Shown here piece after piece: positions 1-8,950 of a stretch of DNA of 64,000 bases. Source of the DNA: Methanoplanus endosymbiosus (GTDB taxonomy: Archaea; Halobacteriota; Methanomicrobia; Methanomicrobiales; Methanomicrobiaceae). The notes beneath the pieces are model-generated. The model made no database searches. It was given only the letters and a program-made list of their open reading frames with translations, and was not told the origin of the DNA. Location of the stretch: positions 2,864,935 to 2,928,934 of the forward strand of contig NZ_CP096115.1 of NCBI RefSeq assembly GCF_024662215.1. Reading direction: 5' to 3'. Positions within the stretch are counted from its first letter, which is position 1. Each line of letters begins with the position of its first letter. Position numbers and translations under genes: made by a program.

Positions 1-30
1 CACCCCGGATGTAAATTTCCAATTACCTCT

Positions 31-256
31 TCAAAGGAGTTCACGGAACTCTTCAGTTGTAAGTCCGGCCTGATAAATAATGGACTGAAGAGTTTTTGGT
101 GCAGGAATTTCACCTGAGTGGACAAAGGACAGTTACAATTACATCGTTTTCCCGGTTATGAAAATAGTGATGCCTCCCTCTGACACCCACAGGCTCAAAA
201 TCAGCTTTTTTGAGTGCCTTAACGACCTTTTCCCCGGAAATTCGTGGAAGTTTCAT
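31..256 (-). pseudogene. hicA: HicA-type toxin, frameshifted remnant
   Basis: Read on the minus strand, the start is MKLPRISGEKVVKALKKADF followed by GRHHYFH, the typical N-terminal half of HicA, a small double-stranded-RNA-binding-fold mRNA interferase that carries a catalytic His. After about 43 codons the frame meets a stop. Shifting by one base restores HSGEIPAPKTLQS and QAGLTTEEFRELL, a normal HicA C-terminus. The span is 226 bp, i.e. 75 codons plus one base, so one net +1 frameshift separates the halves. Its ATG overlaps the stop of the hicB remnant (ATGA), the usual hicB-hicA coupling. An assembly error is possible, but the partner is frameshifted too. Confidence 0.75.
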
Positions 257-487
257 ATTCCGGCTTTTGCAGTATTCATTGTGACAGTTACTTCAACCGG
301 AACTGGCTTACCGAGTTTTTTTGCAACTTCAATATAACCGGCAATGGCCTTCTCTATATTTGCCAGGGCCTGCGTCCCAATCTGACCCCTCACTGATACA
401 TCCGGGCAGAGATGGTACTGTTACAGTATAACCTCCATCTTCATTCTTTTCCATCATTACTGTGTATCGAAGGTGATTGTATGACAT
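253..487 (-). pseudogene. hicB: HicB-type antitoxin, frameshifted remnant
   Basis: The minus-strand ATG opens MSYNHLRYTVMMEKNEDGGY followed by TVTVPSLPGCISEG, the partial RNase-H fold of HicB antitoxins. The frame then becomes nonsense, and one base over it continues as TQALANIEKAIAGYIEVAKK and KLGKPVPVEVTV, which is the rest of the domain. The length is 78 codons plus one base. It precedes hicA with a 4-bp overlap, the order of many archaeal hicBA operons. The short C-terminus has no obvious DNA-binding extension. Both members are broken by single-base changes, so the module is probably inactive. Confidence 0.72.
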
Positions 488-844
488 ATGAAATTCTTCT
501 ATGCAGATAATTATTTTATAGTTATATAGGTTTTCTCAAGGACCTTAAAATAATCTCCGGCTATTGAATCTCTGGGTAATGTCTGAAAATCCGGAGATGT
601 CCGGTTATTCATTATGTCTACTGCTTATCCATTTCATTTAATCCGGAAAATTAGTTTTCTGCTTACGCACCACTAAAAAATCCGGCTGAACCGTCAGCGG
701 AACTGTCGGAATTTTCAGTGATGATTAATAATGGTCAGTCAACACTGTTTTTTCAGACAGCGTCCTTATGTGGATGATTATATTTGGGCAGAAAACAGCA
801 GCTATAATAAGTTATTTATGTTTTCAGTTCATATTATGCAGTTA
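488..844. other. Intergenic region upstream of acylphosphatase
   Basis: No gene is supported here. It holds A/T-rich stretches with repeated CCGG tetramers. A possible archaeal TATA element (ataagttattta) lies near 807-818, about 25 bases before the preferred acylphosphatase start. An open frame does extend upstream from the acylphosphatase to 731, but its first 35 residues do not look like the family. Confidence 0.4.
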
Positions 845-1231
845 ATGAAGAGGGTTCAGGTCATCGCTGACGGGTATGTCCAGAGGGTGGGTTATAGGGA
901 TTTTGTCCAGAAGGAAACTTTCTGCCGGGATATTACAGGATATGTTAAAAACCTCGATGATGGCAAAGTTGAAATTGTCGCTGAAGGAAGTGAAGAGGAA
1001 CTTCAGGCTTTTGTTTCACGAATCAATATAACAAAATATCCAATTAATGTTACTGAATGCAATGTTTCATGGCAGGAAGCAAAAGAAGAATTTAAAAAAT
1101 TTGAGATTAAAAGAGGCGATCGGGAGGAAGAAACTTTTGAGAGACTGGATTACGCCGGGAAAATCAAAGAGATCAGGAAGGAACTTGTCTCTATAAAAGA
1201 TGCACTGGCAAGAGCGGGTATTAAAGTCTGA
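845..1231 (+). CDS. acyP: Acylphosphatase with C-terminal extension
   Basis: Acylphosphatases hydrolyse carboxyl-phosphate bonds of small acyl phosphates in the cytosol. The family signature is visible as GYVQRVGYRDFV (residues 10-21): Arg18 is the phosphate-binding Arg and Asn36 in GYVKN is the catalytic Asn. The usual Gly after VQ is Arg here (R14). The core ends near residue 90 and a charged 35-40-residue tail follows, so at about 128 residues it is longer than the usual ~90. The start at 845 is chosen because MKRVQV matches family N-termini; 836 and 731 are in-frame alternatives. No Shine-Dalgarno is seen, and an AT-rich TATA-like box about 30 bases upstream fits a nearly leaderless transcript. 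It stands alone beside decayed genes. Confidence 0.85.
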   Translation: MKRVQVIADGYVQRVGYRDFVQKETFCRDITGYVKNLDDGKVEIVAEGSEEELQAFVSRINITKYPINVTECNVSWQEAKEEFKKFEIKRGDREEETFERLDYAGKIKEIRKELVSIKDALARAGIKV

Positions 1232-1315
1232 ATTATGATTGCCGGTATCTGAAAAACAGTTATATCCTGAGTTTATTCTCATGCGCATGCAGTTCTGCGT
1301 TTCCTGGGTTGATGT

Positions 1316-1459
1316 GGCCCTTTTTTTCCTATAAATCCGGAAAATTCCTTCTTTAATTCTGAGACAACAGACCCTGAGGCTATCATTCCTGTTCTTATAA
1401 CCTCTGAAACTGCCTTTATTTTCTCTTCATCGATTAAAGGGTTTTGCAACCGGAATCAT
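1316..1459 (-). pseudogene. Fragment of a DegT/DnrJ-type aminotransferase gene (5' end only)
   Basis: The minus strand reads MIPVAKP, then one base out of frame LIDEEKIKAVSEVIRTGMIA and SGSVVSELKKEFSGFIGKK. This matches, at protein and DNA level, the first ~45 residues of the intact aminotransferase starting at 4825. The rest of the gene is absent. Together with the neighbouring acetyltransferase fragment it keeps the same gene order and orientation as the intact pair, so it is the remains of a duplicated cassette. Confidence 0.75.
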
Positions 1460-1589
1460 CTTTTGGCACCCGCCGGACAGCACGCTGCGACCTGCCCGGA
1501 CCTGTTCAGTTGGGCAAAAACTATTGGAAAAGGCAACTGGAGTATTCTCTTCATTAATCTTTGTGGACAGATGTGGAGATGAAACAAAT

Positions 1590-1732
1590 CTGTAATTACT
1601 GCATTAAGGCTGATGAAGATATCATCTTTTGATTACCGTGCCGGCAGGAATGTACACAGGACTCCGGAGTGAGATATTATTTACTATTCCACAGTCTCCT
1701 TCAATGGTTATGGAAATGTCAACTGATACATT
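1590..1732 (-). pseudogene. Fragment of a hexapeptide-repeat acetyltransferase gene
   Basis: The segment aligns at DNA level with roughly 5040-5185 inside the intact acetyltransferase. Shared blocks include GCCTTCAATG-like and GATACATTGTT words and the stretch around GATGAAGA-ATCATC. Identity is roughly three quarters by eye, with indels that destroy the frame. It lies upstream (minus strand) of the aminotransferase fragment, copying the order of the intact genes. Homology stops abruptly near 1732, where the hepT remnant begins on the other strand. Confidence 0.65.
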
Positions 1733-1734
1733 GT

Positions 1735-2012
1735 TTCATACAGCCATTGAGGCACTTGTTGACATAGCTATAATTATTGAAACAAGCATGAGTGAAAGTC
1801 AGAAGGTCAGAGATTATGAATAATTTGCTGCTTTATTTGATGGTGGATTTATTGGTCCTGATGAATATAATGCCATCCGAAGACTAAATGGTTTTAGAAA
1901 TGCGGTTGTTCATGCATATGACTCTCTGATACTTGATGAAATATATGATAATTATGAATCAATCATCAATGATATTGGACAAATAACTCAGCTTTTCTGT
2001 GAAAAATTATGA
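1735..2012 (+). pseudogene. hepT: HepT-like (DUF86/HEPN) toxin remnant
   Basis: The plus strand reads AIEALVDIAIIIETSMSESQ and KVRDYE, then an in-frame TAA at 1821-1823, then continues in the same frame with GFIGPDEYNAIRRLNGF and RNAVVHAYDSLILDEIYDNY to a stop at 2012. RNAVVHAY is the RX4HXY active-site motif of HepT, a HEPN ribonuclease normally paired with an MntA nucleotidyltransferase. The N-terminus is replaced by the acetyltransferase fragment and no MntA gene precedes it. It is therefore a truncated, stop-interrupted relic. A separate HEPN/MNT pair lies at 31.7-32.7 kb. Confidence 0.7.
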
Positions 2013-3644
2013 TTATGATTTCATTTCCGGAGATTTGGATATGTGCTGTCCGGATAAAATTAACCTGTGAACATTCTTATCACCACGCCCAATGCCTTTG
2101 TAGATGAAACCTGCCTCAATCCACATATCCGGATCAATAACATTCCGGCCGTCAACAATTACAGGGCACTTCACTCCTACTCTTTTGGCAACTTCCTCCG
2201 GTTTTAAAGTTAAATATTCCTTGTGTCCGGCAAGAACAGCGATGACATCAGCACCGGCAATGACTCCATCAAAGTCCTGTGAGATGGTGTCACCTTCGTC
2301 AAGTCCGGGATAACTGAGAACATGGGGGTCATGAATGCTGATGTCTGCGCCGGCATCTTTGCAGAGCCTGTAGTATATCTCTGCCGGAGTATCCCTTGCG
2401 TCATCTGAATTGGCAAGGAAGGCCCATCCGAGCAGGGCAATTTTGATTTCGTTTTCCGGCCCCTCTAAAACTTTTCCGGCACGCCTTAGTGCCGATTTTG
2501 TCAGGGTAAACATATGATGGGGCATGAAGTCATTTATCTGCCGGGCAAGAACATACAGTGATTCCTTTCCTTCAGGGAAGTCAAGAGGTTCGGGAGACAT
2601 GCGGGAATCTTTTGTTCCTGCATTGAGTCCTAATTCCGTGTTGACAATTTTAACTCCACGCTCCAGGTGATAGGTGTCCTTCGTTAAACAATGGCCGCCG
2701 ACACCGGCACCGGGCCAGAGCATTGCTCTTGTGATGCCTTCTCCCTTCAGGGAGTTAACACCTCTCCGGACATCATAGAAGTTTATTCCCATGGCCTCGC
2801 AGTAGAGTGCAAGCTGGTTAGCAGCTGCGATCTGGAGATCTCTGAAGGTGTTCTCGGCAGTCTTTGTGACCTCGGCAGCCGTTGCACTCATAGGAATCAG
2901 CTCTCCTTTGGTGAGCACAGGGCCGTAGAGTTCCATCGCGCGCTTTGTGCTCGGTGAATCCATACCGTCCGGAAGTGCTCCGTCTGCGCCATAGCTCTTA
3001 ATCCCGCCGACAATTCTGTCATGCTCGCGGATATTCCTCAGAAGTCTTCCAACCATAACCCTTTCAGGTGCATGTGCAAGACAGAAGTCAACCCCTGCAA
3101 CAAGTCCGGACTCTTCCTCAAGGATCTCCCTTGCCATTCCTTCAGTTGTTCCGGGTGTAATGGTTGACTCCAAAACCACAAGAGTTCCGGGAGTCAGATA
3201 CCTGCCGGCATTTCTAAGGCCCATTATTAATGGAGTAAAATCCGGGATGAGATCCTCTCTGCTCTTAAATGGTGTCTGTATTGCAAGGGTTATGGCATCA
3301 CACTCAGAAAGCCTGGAAAAATCAGAAGTACATTCAAATTTCTTTCTGCCAACAGATTTTCCGGAAGATTTCCCATCTCCATCGGATTCTGCATTGCCTG
3401 TGACCTTTTTAATCAGTTCATCAAGCCCCGGCTCCTCACCCTTAAGCGGGCTTTCCCCCGCATTGAGCATATCGATTTTATATCCGGAAGTCTTTGAATC
3501 ACGCTGAAATCCATAGACATAATCAAACTCCGGTGCATCTGCAAAGAGCACTGCCGCCGGAATTCCGACATAGCCCATACCGATTACCCCGATCTTTTTA
3601 ATCGGCCCTCTGGCCTTCAGAAGACCTTTAATTTTGCTGCTCAT
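2013..3644 (-). CDS. Nucleotide-sugar dehydrogenase (UDP-glucose/UDP-ManNAc dehydrogenase family)
   Basis: This enzyme family oxidises the C6 hydroxyl of a UDP-hexose or UDP-N-acetylhexosamine to the uronic acid with two NAD+, supplying surface-glycan precursors. The N-terminal Rossmann motif GMGYVG is at about residues 22-27. The central helix region AENTFRDLQIAAANQLALYC and the catalytic Cys319 in GVGGHCLTKD are intact. The C-terminal domain has RDTPAEIYYRLCKDAGADIS followed by HDPHV. A hydrophilic Gly/Ser/Lys-rich insert near residues 82-98 and a 543-residue length make it longer than most members (~430). It heads a minus-strand neighbourhood with an aminotransferase and acetyltransferase, which fits synthesis of an acylated amino-sugar uronate. 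The exact substrate cannot be told. Confidence 0.9.
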   Translation of the reverse strand: MSSKIKGLLKARGPIKKIGVIGMGYVGIPAAVLFADAPEFDYVYGFQRDSKTSGYKIDMLNAGESPLKGEEPGLDELIKKVTGNAESDGDGKSSGKSVGRKKFECTSDFSRLSECDAITLAIQTPFKSREDLIPDFTPLIMGLRNAGRYLTPGTLVVLESTITPGTTEGMAREILEEESGLVAGVDFCLAHAPERVMVGRLLRNIREHDRIVGGIKSYGADGALPDGMDSPSTKRAMELYGPVLTKGELIPMSATAAEVTKTAENTFRDLQIAAANQLALYCEAMGINFYDVRRGVNSLKGEGITRAMLWPGAGVGGHCLTKDTYHLERGVKIVNTELGLNAGTKDSRMSPEPLDFPEGKESLYVLARQINDFMPHHMFTLTKSALRRAGKVLEGPENEIKIALLGWAFLANSDDARDTPAEIYYRLCKDAGADISIHDPHVLSYPGLDEGDTISQDFDGVIAGADVIAVLAGHKEYLTLKPEEVAKRVGVKCPVIVDGRNVIDPDMWIEAGFIYKGIGRGDKNVHRLILSGQHISKSPEMKS

Positions 3645-3736
3645 AGATGGACTTTTCCTCTGTTGTATTTATTAAAACCGGCTTTTTGTATAATATTTTG
3701 CTTCAGTTCAGTGTTATACTATAATAATCCGGCATT

Positions 3737-4825
3737 TCATCCGGAAATTTCGTTGATAACCTTACAGATATACCTGCATTCTTCCTCACTCACACCCGGA
3801 TGCACAGGAAGACTCAGAATCCTCTGGCTTAAATCCTCAGCCACAGGACATTTAGGATTTGGCATATTGACATAAACCGGCTGTCTGTGAACCGGAACAG
3901 GATAATGAACTGCTGAACCTATCTCTTTTTCTTCCAGATATTTCATAAATTCATCTCTTTTCATCGGGAATTTTTCTTCAACCAAAACTGCATACTGGTG
4001 ATACACATGCAGGCAGTCAGGGTTATTCCGGGGTTTTGTAATTCCATCATGAACAATCTCTGAATTAAATATTTCAGCATTTCTCTGCCGGAGTCTATTC
4101 ATAACTGAAAGCTTTGAAAACTGCACCCTGCCGATTGCTGCATCAATATTGGACATTCTCATATTATACCCTATTTCAGTATGTAAGTACTTCTCACTCT
4201 GTCCGTGATTGATGATTCTTCTTATCTTATCAGATAACAGAGAATCATTGCAGGTTATCATACCCCCTTCTCCGGTGGTCATATTTTTGGTTGGATAAAA
4301 TGAGAAGCATCCGGCATCACCGAAAGAGCCGACTTTTCTGCCTTTATATTCTGCACCGTGAGCCTGTGCACAGTCCTCAATTAAGAGAAGATTATTATCT
4401 TTGCAGATCTCCATAACAGGCTTCAGATCAAAAGCCTGCCCGAAGAGATGAACTCCGATGACAGCTTTTGTCCGGTAAGATAAATTCTCCATAATCTCAT
4501 CCGGACATATATTAAATGTCTGCTTATCTACATCCACACAGACGGGTTTTGCACCGCAGAGACTGACTGCCGAAGCAGTTGCAAAAAAGGTAAAAGAAGG
4601 TACAATCACCTCATCGCCTTTGGAGATTCCGAGTGCAAGAAGTGCCGCATGAAGTGCCGCAGTTCCGGAATTGATGCCAACTGCCTCTTTTGTACCTATA
4701 AATTCTGAAAATTCCTTCTCAAATTCAGATACTACAGACCCGCAGGCTATCATGCCTGATCTTATTACCCCGGCAAATGCTTCGATCTCCTCCTCCCCGA
4801 TGAAGGGTTTTGCGACCGGAATCAT
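3737..4825 (-). CDS. DegT/DnrJ/EryC1/StrS-family sugar aminotransferase
   Basis: This is a PLP-dependent aminotransferase that aminates a keto-sugar nucleotide, usually with glutamate as donor, to form an amino sugar for glycans. The start [17 protein letters not shown] is a standard DegT-family N-terminus. [20 protein letters not shown] and [14 protein letters not shown] are all present; Lys180 in the last is the Schiff-base lysine. At 362 residues it is full length. Its ATG overlaps the stop of the upstream acetyltransferase by 4 bp, so the two are translationally coupled. Fragments of the same 5' end occur at 1316-1459 and 5483-5550. Confidence 0.92.
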   Translation of the reverse strand: MIPVAKPFIGEEEIEAFAGVIRSGMIACGSVVSEFEKEFSEFIGTKEAVGINSGTAALHAALLALGISKGDEVIVPSFTFFATASAVSLCGAKPVCVDVDKQTFNICPDEIMENLSYRTKAVIGVHLFGQAFDLKPVMEICKDNNLLLIEDCAQAHGAEYKGRKVGSFGDAGCFSFYPTKNMTTGEGGMITCNDSLLSDKIRRIINHGQSEKYLHTEIGYNMRMSNIDAAIGRVQFSKLSVMNRLRQRNAEIFNSEIVHDGITKPRNNPDCLHVYHQYAVLVEEKFPMKRDEFMKYLEEKEIGSAVHYPVPVHRQPVYVNMPNPKCPVAEDLSQRILSLPVHPGVSEEECRYICKVINEISG

Positions 4826-5418
4826 CTCCTGGCCCCCTCAGGCATCTCCTTAAACCGTGCCGGTGCACCGACAGCCAGCATTCCTGCCGGCACATCCTTT
4901 GTCACAACCGCTCCGGCGGCGACAAGTGCACCCTCACCGACTACAACTCCGGGCAGAATCGTTGCATTGGCACCGATTGAGGCACCTTTTTTTATCACCG
5001 GACCTTTGATGCCTCCGCGTGGAGGATACGGGTCATTAGTAAGTACTGCATTCGGGCCGATGAAGACATCATCCTCAATTACCACATTTGTAGGTATGTA
5101 CACAAGGCTCTGAAGTGAGACATTATTCCCGATTGTACAGTTGCCTTCAATGATAACCGAACTGCCGACAGATACATTGTTCCCGATTGTTGTCTTCTCC
5201 CGAATCATCACTGAATGTCCGGATGAAAAATTGTCATCGATTACAACATCACTGTAAATAACGGTCCCAGGTCGTAATGTGAAGTTGTCCCCGATGGTAA
5301 CTCCGGTAAAATTCTCTTTGCCGATATTTTCCCTTGAGGGAAAGCCAAGGGTAACATTCTTAAAAATATTCCCTCCGTCTCCAAGTTTGTTTATGCCGTA
5401 TGTGTCAGGTTTATCCAT
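4822..5418 (-). CDS. Left-handed beta-helix (hexapeptide) sugar N-acetyltransferase
   Basis: A 198-residue protein built of [LIV]GxxxxI hexapeptide turns ([51 protein letters not shown]), which form the trimeric beta-helix of WbpD/PglD-like acyltransferases. [16 protein letters not shown] followed by [11 protein letters not shown] is the typical C-terminal end. It probably transfers acetyl from acetyl-CoA to the amino group installed by the aminotransferase downstream, with which it overlaps by 4 bp. It is the first gene of that pair on the minus strand. The acceptor sugar is unknown. Confidence 0.88.
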   Translation of the reverse strand: MDKPDTYGINKLGDGGNIFKNVTLGFPSRENIGKENFTGVTIGDNFTLRPGTVIYSDVVIDDNFSSGHSVMIREKTTIGNNVSVGSSVIIEGNCTIGNNVSLQSLVYIPTNVVIEDDVFIGPNAVLTNDPYPPRGGIKGPVIKKGASIGANATILPGVVVGEGALVAAGAVVTKDVPAGMLAVGAPARFKEMPEGARR

Positions 5419-5908
5419 TAAATCTCCATATCCTAAAGGCTATGCAATTATTAATGTCTTACATAAGTATTAGATTTTTCATGCCTGATCTTAAAACCCG
5501 GTAGCTGTCTTAATCCTTCCTCCCAGATAAAAGTTTCTGCGACCGGAATATCTTTTGTCTCCGATATCAGGGGACGGTACAGGAAAAATCCGTGACGTGC
5601 CTCTTCAGAGATGAAATTTCTGTGCGGGCAGGTCGAAATCCCGGATCAATTCCGGCAATAAACAGATCATTAACAGAACCTGTTTTACGTATCTGTGATA
5701 AATAATATATCAATAAATTCCGGCCCTGCTTTAGATCTCTAACATTTCAGGTCATAATCGCAGAATCTCTCTTCAGAGTAAAATAATGGAAAATTTCCCA
5801 TATATTCTTCACGCGCGTAAAAAAGTCATTATCCTGAAGAGCGCAGAACCTGATATTCAGTAATAGGCGGGCCTTTCATACATATTATCAGACTTCCGGA
5901 GAACCCTC
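5419..5908. other. Divergent intergenic region with a decayed fragment
   Basis: The 490-bp spacer separates the minus-strand sugar cassette from the plus-strand SNF2 gene. Apart from the short aminotransferase-like relic at 5483-5550 I see no gene. An AT-rich block (ataaataatatatcaataa) lies near 5698-5716. GGAG at about 5897-5900 is a plausible ribosome binding site for the SNF2 gene. Confidence 0.5.
5483..5550 (-). pseudogene. Third, short relic of the aminotransferase 5' end
   Basis: The minus strand reads DIPVAETFIWEEGLRQLPGF followed by KIR, which resembles [20 protein letters not shown] of the intact aminotransferase. DNA words such as GCCTGATCTTA and CTGCGACCGGAAT are shared with 4749-4825. 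Only about 20 codons remain and the start codon is lost. It sits just upstream of the intact acetyltransferase gene. With the 1316-1459 fragment it indicates repeated duplication of this cassette end. Confidence 0.5.
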
Positions 5909-8900
5909 ATGGATACAACAGAAGATATTATCATAACAGAAATCAGACCAGAAATAATCCTGCACGCATTCTGGGACAGGGAGGAGGATTCCCTCATAAT
6001 CTGGGGCGAGGACTTCACAAAGAGAGAATATAAACCAAAGAGAATGCGAAAGAAAAATGTCCCTCATCCATTCGCTGCGGGCATTGCAACCCTGATAATC
6101 TCCCTTGAAAAGTTATTCCCAAATACCATAGCATCTGTCACAACCGGAAGTTCATCAGTAATGCTTCCCGGAGATAACTCTGGCACACCCTCTTCATCCT
6201 CAGAAGAGATTCCGGAAGACTACAAAACATATGAATTCATAGTTCCCACGTTATCTGTAAAATCAAAAGATCTCTTCTTCCTCCTGAAATCTGTGAATCA
6301 GGATTCAGAAGTCTCTGCCGGTGATTCACTAAAATACTGGAGATTATGCCTCTTGTACATCTTATTCATCTCATCCGTAGGGCTTATAGTACCAAAAGTT
6401 CATTACGACTACCCAAATACCCTGAGTACCGGGTGGATGCCGGTTAAATTCGGCTATGCGATGAAGAATTACTACACCCTGCTTGAAAATTCAGTTCCAA
6501 AGGTTGCCTTTTTAAATGGTGAAGAACCCAAAGAAATCTTTGAATCATTCATCAGTTCTGTGATAAAAGCAGTGGTTGGTCAGTCATTCGGGCCAAAATC
6601 CGGCATCAACAGAAAGGAGAAGAGAGTCAGCCATAAAACCTCTGTGGACAGGCAGTTTATCGAATATCTGAAAGGTGAGAGGGATCAGTTCACATCCGAA
6701 GAATATAAGATCGGCAATTTTGCGCGCGTCATGAAGCCACATCTTGAACTGGCTGAATCAGAAGCGATTGAGTATGAGAATGAACTCATGAAGTCTCTGG
6801 AGGATGTATTCATACCGCTTATCAGGGTGAGCAATAATCCGGATAACATCTATTCAGACTGGCTGCTCACATTTGGTTTTCAGTCTGAAAGTGATTCTTC
6901 ACAGATATATTCCACATATGACTTCTGGAGCGACCCTGCCATATCAGAATACTCAAAGGCCGGATATTTAAAATCTATTAACAAAGGTTCTGAGATATAT
7001 CCGCTCTTAAAGGAGAGTGCGGATGATATGTACAGAGAGCCGGTCATTCTTCCGGCAGACGATGCCTTTGATCTGCTCCTGAATTACTCAGGTGAACTTG
7101 AAGAGAATGGTTTTATCATTGAAACCCCGTCATGGTGGAAGAAGCCTGCCAAAAAGGCCGGGCTGAAGGTTTCAGTTGAGACTGACGATGAGAACGACTT
7201 CTCAGCGTCATCAATAGCAGACTTCAACTGGGAGGTGGCCGTTGGCAGTACAAAACTGGACGCGGCAGAGTTTGAAGATCTCGTCATGCAGAAAATTCCG
7301 GTGATAAAATACCGGGGCAACTGGGTAAGGCTGAACGCAGATGAGATCAAATTACAGATCGAGCGTTTAAAAAAGAGATTTCCGGATGGCAAAATCAGCA
7401 CCGCAGAGATGCTGCGCCTGGATGCAGAGGATGACACTGAGGTGTATGCAAGTGGCCGTGCAGGTGAGATGCTCGCTGCTATACGCGAACCGGGTACAAT
7501 GCCACAGGTCATCCCGCCGGATACATTCACCGGCACACTTCGCCCGTATCAGGAGAGGGGACTTTGCTGGCTCTCTTACATGCTTGGATTTGGATTCGGG
7601 ACATGCCTTGCTGATGATATGGGTCTTGGTAAAACAATACAGCTTATAGCATATCTGGCATCAGATCCGGACGGGACAAAAAGGACATTAATAATTGCGC
7701 CTATGTCAGTTCTTGGCAACTGGAAGAGGGAGATAAACCGTTTCCTGCCCGGAGCTGATGTGTACATACATCATGGTATTAGAAGGTGTAAGGGTGAGGA
7801 TTTTGTTAGTGTCATACAGGAGCACAGAATAATCCTTACCACATATCAGCTGATACCCCGTGATGCTGAAGCCTTTGAAGCTATAGAGTGGGATTTAATC
7901 GTTCTTGATGAAGCCCAGAATATTAAAAATCACAGGACAAAACAGTCCAGAACTGTCCGGAAACTTAACGGCAGAAAGAAGGTTGCCCTTACCGGAACTC
8001 CGGTTGAAAACCGTCTCCAGGAGCTGTGGTCTATAATGGACTTTTTAAACCCCGGATTTTTGGGCAGTTATACGGATTTCAAAGCTATTTATGGTGACTC
8101 TAAGCTCAATGAAAATTCCGGTGAAGTACTGAGACGGCTGATACGTCCTTTCATGCTAAGAAGGCTTAAGTCTGATAAAACTATTATTCAGGACCTCCCT
8201 GACAAGATGGAGATGAAGGTATTCTGCCCGCTATCCGAAGAGCAGGCGGCACTGTACGCCGCATCCGTTGCAGAGATGCTTGGTGAAATTGAAGACTCTT
8301 CCGGCATAGAGAGAAAAGGGCGTGTTCTGCGCGCGCTTACGCGCCTCAAGCAGATCTGCAATCACCCTGCGCTCTTTCTTAAAGAGGGAAAGTTAAAGGA
8401 AGGTCAGTCCGGAAAACTTGACAGGCTTGTCGAGATGCTTGAGGAGGTGACTGAGAATGATGAGAAGGCTCTCATCTTCACGCAGTATGCAACATTTGCA
8501 ACTCTCTTAAAGGACTATCTTATAGCTGAGACGAAGGTGCCGGTATATCTTATTCATGGTGGTGTAAGCCGGGGCCAGAGGGAAATTATGATTAACCGTT
8601 TCCAGGATGTTGTTGGTCCGGCAATATTTATTCTGTCCCTGAAGGCCGGAGGAACAGGTTTAAACCTCACCGCTGCCTCTCATGTCTTCCACATAGACCG
8701 CTGGTGGAATCCGGCGGTTGAATCACAGGCAACAGACCGCGCATACCGTATAGGTCAGGATAAAAATGTTCAGGTGCGTATGATGATCTCGTCCGGAACT
8801 TTAGAAGAGAAGATTGATGCAATGATTGAGAGAAAGAAGGATCTTGCGGATAAGGTCCTGACTTCCGGGGATAAGTGGCTTACTGATCTCTCCAATGATG

Positions 8901-8950
8901 AGATAAGGGATATAATAACTCTCAGAGTTGAGGAGGATGAATTGTTATGA
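5909..8950 (+). CDS. SNF2/SWI2-family DEAD-like helicase (HepA/RapA-like)
   Basis: This is a 1013-residue ATP-dependent DNA translocase. Residues 1 to about 500 form the N-terminal module seen in prokaryotic SNF2 proteins. The helicase core follows: Walker A DDMGLGKT near residue 570, DEAQ in VLDEAQNIKN near 667, LTGTPVENRLQELWSIMDFL after it, and C-terminal motifs V/VI as KAGGTGLNLTAASHV and ESQATDRAYRIGQ near 915-945. All motifs look intact. It probably moves along duplex DNA to remodel protein-DNA or nucleic-acid complexes. The stop overlaps the next gene's ATG (ATGA), so it is coupled to a SWIM zinc-finger protein. Confidence 0.93.
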   Translation: MDTTEDIIITEIRPEIILHAFWDREEDSLIIWGEDFTKREYKPKRMRKKNVPHPFAAGIATLIISLEKLFPNTIASVTTGSSSVMLPGDNSGTPSSSSEEIPEDYKTYEFIVPTLSVKSKDLFFLLKSVNQDSEVSAGDSLKYWRLCLLYILFISSVGLIVPKVHYDYPNTLSTGWMPVKFGYAMKNYYTLLENSVPKVAFLNGEEPKEIFESFISSVIKAVVGQSFGPKSGINRKEKRVSHKTSVDRQFIEYLKGERDQFTSEEYKIGNFARVMKPHLELAESEAIEYENELMKSLEDVFIPLIRVSNNPDNIYSDWLLTFGFQSESDSSQIYSTYDFWSDPAISEYSKAGYLKSINKGSEIYPLLKESADDMYREPVILPADDAFDLLLNYSGELEENGFIIETPSWWKKPAKKAGLKVSVETDDENDFSASSIADFNWEVAVGSTKLDAAEFEDLVMQKIPVIKYRGNWVRLNADEIKLQIERLKKRFPDGKISTAEMLRLDAEDDTEVYASGRAGEMLAAIREPGTMPQVIPPDTFTGTLRPYQERGLCWLSYMLGFGFGTCLADDMGLGKTIQLIAYLASDPDGTKRTLIIAPMSVLGNWKREINRFLPGADVYIHHGIRRCKGEDFVSVIQEHRIILTTYQLIPRDAEAFEAIEWDLIVLDEAQNIKNHRTKQSRTVRKLNGRKKVALTGTPVENRLQELWSIMDFLNPGFLGSYTDFKAIYGDSKLNENSGEVLRRLIRPFMLRRLKSDKTIIQDLPDKMEMKVFCPLSEEQAALYAASVAEMLGEIEDSSGIERKGRVLRALTRLKQICNHPALFLKEGKLKEGQSGKLDRLVEMLEEVTENDEKALIFTQYATFATLLKDYLIAETKVPVYLIHGGVSRGQREIMINRFQDVVGPAIFILSLKAGGTGLNLTAASHVFHIDRWWNPAVESQATDRAYRIGQDKNVQVRMMISSGTLEEKIDAMIERKKDLADKVLTSGDKWLTDLSNDEIRDIITLRVEEDELL

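Noticed and set aside
731-844. N-terminal extension of the acylphosphatase
   Set aside because: The extra 38 residues have no family similarity, and a TATA-like box lies inside this stretch.
1629-1823. Independent 64-residue protein
   Set aside because: Its first half is an acetyltransferase fragment read on the wrong strand and its second half is the start of the hepT relic, so it is a chimaera of two dead genes.
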